This document shows positions 33,944 to 35,412 of a stretch of DNA of 35,412 nt, in pieces. Numbering within the stretch: position 1 is the first letter of the stretch; each line of letters starts with the position of its first letter. The notes under the pieces are model-generated. The model saw only the letters and a list, made by a program, of their open reading frames with translations. It was not told the origin of the DNA and made no database searches. The position numbers and the translations under genes were made by a program. This DNA is from Actinomycetes bacterium (lineage in GTDB: Bacteria; Actinomycetota; Acidimicrobiia; Acidimicrobiales; JAKAVM01), in contig JAKAWH010000021.1 in assembly GCA_021817065.1 (NCBI GenBank), positions 1 to 35,412 of the forward strand, in the 5' to 3' direction.

Positions 33944-33957
33944 GTGACATAAGTCCC
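33944..33957. promoter_or_regulatory. DosR/DevR-type palindrome in the PhnD/flavin-reductase divergent region
   Basis: GTGACATAAGTCCC (GGGACTTATGTCAC on the minus strand) fits GGGNCTTNNGNCCC with one mismatch and has the preferred outer GTCCCTAA on the right. An extra half-site TTGGGGAC lies just left (33935-33942). It is 37 bp upstream of the PhnD-like GTG and 62 bp upstream of the flavin reductase ATG. Confidence 0.5.
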
Positions 33958-33980
33958 TAATGAGGACCCTACGGGGCCTC

Positions 33981-33986
33981 TATAAT
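33981..33986 (+). promoter_or_regulatory. -10 element (TATAAT) of the flavin reductase promoter
   Basis: A perfect TATAAT stands 33 bp before the flavin reductase ATG. No TTGACA-like -35 is present at the right spacing. Instead the DosR-type box is centred about 42 bp before the expected start site, the position of an activator that replaces the -35. Confidence 0.5.
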
Positions 33987-34018
33987 TGCCGGTACCCGAG
34001 AATTGGGGGTCGAGCCAT

Positions 34019-34501
34019 ATGGAAGTCGAAGAGCAAACCATCGCTCTACGAGCGATATCGTACGGGTTGTACGTTCTCACCTCTTCGAGCGGCGGAGTGC
34101 TGGGCGCGGCCGCGGTCAACTGGCTCTCCCAGGTTTCCTTCCAGCCGCGCCTGGTGGCGATGGCGGTGGGAACCGAGAACGAGAACTACCCGCTGATCGT
34201 GGCGAGTGGCACCTTCGCGGTGAACGTGGTCGGCGAGGGGCAGCTTGACATCGCCCGGGACTTCTTCCGGGGGAGCACGCTGGAGGGCTCTACCTTGAAC
34301 GGGCATCCTTTCGAGCTGTCCCCCAAGGCGGGCTGCCCCCTTCTGGTTGAGTTGCCCTACTGGTTCGAGGCCAGAGTGGTCGATTCGCTCAAGAGGGGTG
34401 ACCACCGGTTGTTCGTCGGGCAGGTGATCGGTGGGGGAGTTCGAGATTCCGAAGCAGCGCCACTTCCGCTTCGCTCGACCGGCCTGGACTACGGCGGCTG
34501 A
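34019..34501 (+). CDS. Flavin reductase-like (FMN-binding split barrel) protein
   Basis: From ATG 34019 the protein has 160 residues and the flavin reductase domain pattern: A-L-R-A-I-S-Y-G-L-Y-V-L-T-S, A-A-A-V-N-W-L-S-Q-V-S-F-Q-P-R-L-V-A, F-A-V-N-V-V-G, and H-R-L-F-V-G-Q-V near the end. These small dimers bind FMN or FAD (some F420) and reduce flavins, oxygen or partner proteins. An upstream in-frame ATG (33986) lies at the TATAAT and is unlikely to be used. The gene is divergent from the sensory operon and shares its DosR-box region. A diverged partial copy lies at 35125-35187. Confidence 0.8.
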   Translation: MEVEEQTIALRAISYGLYVLTSSSGGVLGAAAVNWLSQVSFQPRLVAMAVGTENENYPLIVASGTFAVNVVGEGQLDIARDFFRGSTLEGSTLNGHPFELSPKAGCPLLVELPYWFEARVVDSLKRGDHRLFVGQVIGGGVRDSEAAPLPLRSTGLDYGG

Positions 34502-34581
34502 GCTCGGAGTTCCCCGGCGAACCGGTGCGGTGGTCTGGGACGCTGAAGGTTCTGGCAGCGCCGTTTGGTGCCTTGGAAACG

Positions 34582-34842
34582 TCACTTTTCATATATCTCG
34601 CGGCGATGTCGAAGATTGACGACCACAACGAGGAGCACGTCGTCTTCGATGGTGTAGATAATCCGGTAGTCTCCGACCCGGACCCTGAATCCTGGTCGAC
34701 CTCTCAGCGCCCGGGATGCAGGTGGCCTTGGGTCGGTCGCGAGGAGGGCAATCGCTCCTTGGATACGGGGGCGGGTTTTCGCATCCAGCTTGCGAAGTGC
34801 CCGCGCCGCGGATGGCCGGACCTCTATGCGGTAGGCGTTCAA
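34582..34842 (-). CDS. RelE/ParE-family toxin
   Basis: The 86-residue basic protein has the RelE pattern: Y-R-I-E-V-R-P-S-A-A-R-A-L-R-K-L near the start, G-F-R-V-R-V-G-D-Y-R-I-I-Y-T-I in the core, and a C-terminal H-R-R-E-I-Y with the catalytic-type basic/Tyr residues. RelE toxins cut mRNA in the ribosomal A site. I chose TTG 34842 because it overlaps the antitoxin stop (TTGA) and gives the family length; an upstream in-frame ATG (34875) would add 11 residues overlapping the antitoxin. Confidence 0.85.
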   Translation of the reverse strand: MNAYRIEVRPSAARALRKLDAKTRPRIQGAIALLATDPRPPASRALRGRPGFRVRVGDYRIIYTIEDDVLLVVVVNLRHRREIYEK

Positions 34843-35087
34843 GCCCAGCCGAGTTCGGCCTTGACGTCTTCCCAAGGAATGTTGGGGCCCTCTTCGGCCA
34901 TTGCGGCGTCAAAGGCTGTGATGTCTTGGGCGTCTTCGAACGCCTCCATCAGCTCTTCGTAGCGTTCCTCGCTCACGAGAACGGCTGCCGGCTGCCCGTA
35001 GCGTTCCAAATGAACCGCCTCGGTTTGCGCCGTATCGACGGCTTCGGAAAGCTTCTCTCGGGCTTCGCTCACCGACATTGTCGCCAT
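34839..35087 (-). CDS. Phd/YefM-family antitoxin
   Basis: The 82-residue acidic protein begins M-S-V-S-E-A-R-E-K-L-S-E-A-V-D, the Phd/YefM DNA-binding fold, followed by P-A-A-V-L-V-S-E-E-R-Y-E-E-L, and ends in an acidic tail that would wrap the toxin. ATG 35087 or 35078 may start it. Stop and toxin start overlap by four bases, the normal order for antitoxin-toxin pairs. These antitoxins repress their own promoter; a good promoter lies 8 bp upstream. Confidence 0.85.
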   Translation of the reverse strand: MATMSVSEAREKLSEAVDTAQTEAVHLERYGQPAAVLVSEERYEELMEAFEDAQDITAFDAAMAEEGPNIPWEDVKAELGWA

Positions 35088-35094
35088 CGCGGGT

Positions 35095-35124
35095 ATTGTA
35101 CAAGAGTCCATGGCTTTAGTACAA
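35095..35124 (-). promoter_or_regulatory. Promoter of the toxin-antitoxin operon
   Basis: On the minus strand TTGTAC (35124-35119) and TACAAT (35100-35095) are separated by 18 bp, a near-consensus sigma-70-type promoter. GTAC-centred inverted elements (ATTGTAC and TTGTACAAT) overlap both boxes and could be the antitoxin's operator. Confidence 0.55.
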
Positions 35125-35187
35125 TTCGAGCTGTCTCCCAAGATGGGCTGCGCGATCTTGATGGAGCTGGCCTATTGGTTAGAAGTT
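35125..35187 (+). pseudogene. Remnant of a second flavin reductase gene
   Basis: Twenty-one codons read F-E-L-S-P-K-M-G-C-A-I-L-M-E-L-A-Y-W-L-E, matching F-E-L-S-P-K-A-G-C-P-L-L-V-E-L-P-Y-W-F-E of the flavin reductase at 34311-34373. Many third positions differ, so it is a diverged paralogue and not a fresh duplication. It has no start, overlaps the antitoxin promoter on one side and the terminal codons of the convergent acyl-CoA dehydrogenase on the other. Confidence 0.65.
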
Positions 35188-35412
35188 GACGTGTCGACGA
35201 GCCGGTGGGCGATGGTTTCCCGCATGATCTCCGAGGTTCCCGCGCCCACACTGAAGCCTGCGGCATCCCGGTAGTAGCGGGGGATGGGCGACTCCTCCAT
35301 CTGGCCGAATCCTCCATGGATTTGGAGCATCTCGGATGCCACCGACTGGAGTGCGCCGGCGGAGAAGAGCTTGGCCATCGCCACGGTGGCCTCGGCGGCA
35401 GGATCCCGAAGG
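35172..35412 (-). CDS. Acyl-CoA dehydrogenase, C-terminal part (runs off the window)
   Basis: Eighty codons are visible, open to the window edge. They contain the family's C-terminal signature: Q-I-H-G-G-F-G-Q-M-E-E, then Y-Y-R-D-A, then G-A-G-T-S-E-I-M-R. The catalytic-base position Y-E-G-T is G-A-G-T here, so the base would have to be elsewhere, as in isovaleryl-CoA dehydrogenase-type enzymes. The short hydrophilic tail (T-S-T-S-N-Q) overlaps the flavin reductase remnant, so the natural C-terminus may have been altered. Confidence 0.85.
   Translation of the reverse strand, partial: LRDPAAEATVAMAKLFSAGALQSVASEMLQIHGGFGQMEESPIPRYYRDAAGFSVGAGTSEIMRETIAHRLVDTSTSNQ

Overview
This 35.4 kb window looks like a chromosome segment of a GC-rich actinobacterium. 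The evidence is an mtrA-mtrB-lpqB-like signalling operon, many GTG starts, tightly overlapping stop/start codons (ATGA, GTGA, TGATG), twin-arginine signals, SCP2-type lipid-binding proteins and an F420-hydrogenase-beta-type flavoprotein. An Acidimicrobiia-like lineage would fit, but no rRNA or other taxonomic marker is present, so this is an inference. I saw no tRNA, rRNA or CRISPR array.

Layout. (1) 1-1.65 kb is a graveyard: the last codons of a TnpB protein run into the broken 3' end of a group II intron (reverse transcriptase tail plus domain V), followed by a methyltransferase pseudogene and a 54-bp direct repeat. (2) 1.65-7.0 kb holds a crotonase-family gene, then (minus strand) mtrA, mtrB and a short GerMN lipoprotein, and a divergent trehalose-6-phosphate synthase. 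(3) 7.2-13.6 kb is a redox block: a membrane polyferredoxin and a ferredoxin-GltD-type flavoprotein (plus strand) converge through a set of strong hairpins on a siroheme sulfite/nitrite reductase and an FrhB-type flavoprotein (minus strand). The FrhB reading frame is interrupted by a one-base frameshift at a homopolymer. (4) 13.7-23.95 kb is a lipid-type catabolic or tailoring locus: an acetoacetate-decarboxylase-like protein and an unusual acyl-CoA dehydrogenase on the minus strand, and on the plus strand four different CrtI-like FAD oxidoreductases in a row with two SCP2-like carriers. (5) 23.94-33.9 kb is a complete anaerobic-respiration locus, less GC-rich than its neighbours: PhnD-like lipoprotein, sensor kinase, LuxR-type response regulator, four-cluster Fe-S protein, NrfD-type membrane anchor, molybdopterin catalytic subunit and TorD-like chaperone. 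This is the arrangement of tetrathionate/selenate reductase loci (ttrSRBCA, srdBCA), except that the sensor's binding domain is a separate lipoprotein. (6) 34.0-35.4 kb holds a flavin reductase, a Phd/RelE toxin-antitoxin pair, a remnant of a second flavin reductase and the end of another acyl-CoA dehydrogenase running off the window.

How it fits together. Palindromes of the DosR/DevR type (GGGNC-N4-GNCCC) lie upstream of the polyferredoxin (two boxes), between the acyl-CoA dehydrogenase and the first CrtI-like gene, and between the PhnD-like gene and the flavin reductase. At the last site a perfect TATAAT places the box at about -42. This suggests that the siroheme/ferredoxin block, the four-oxidoreductase locus and the molybdoenzyme locus may share low-oxygen or redox control. 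The regulator is not proven; the LuxR-type response regulator in the window is one candidate.
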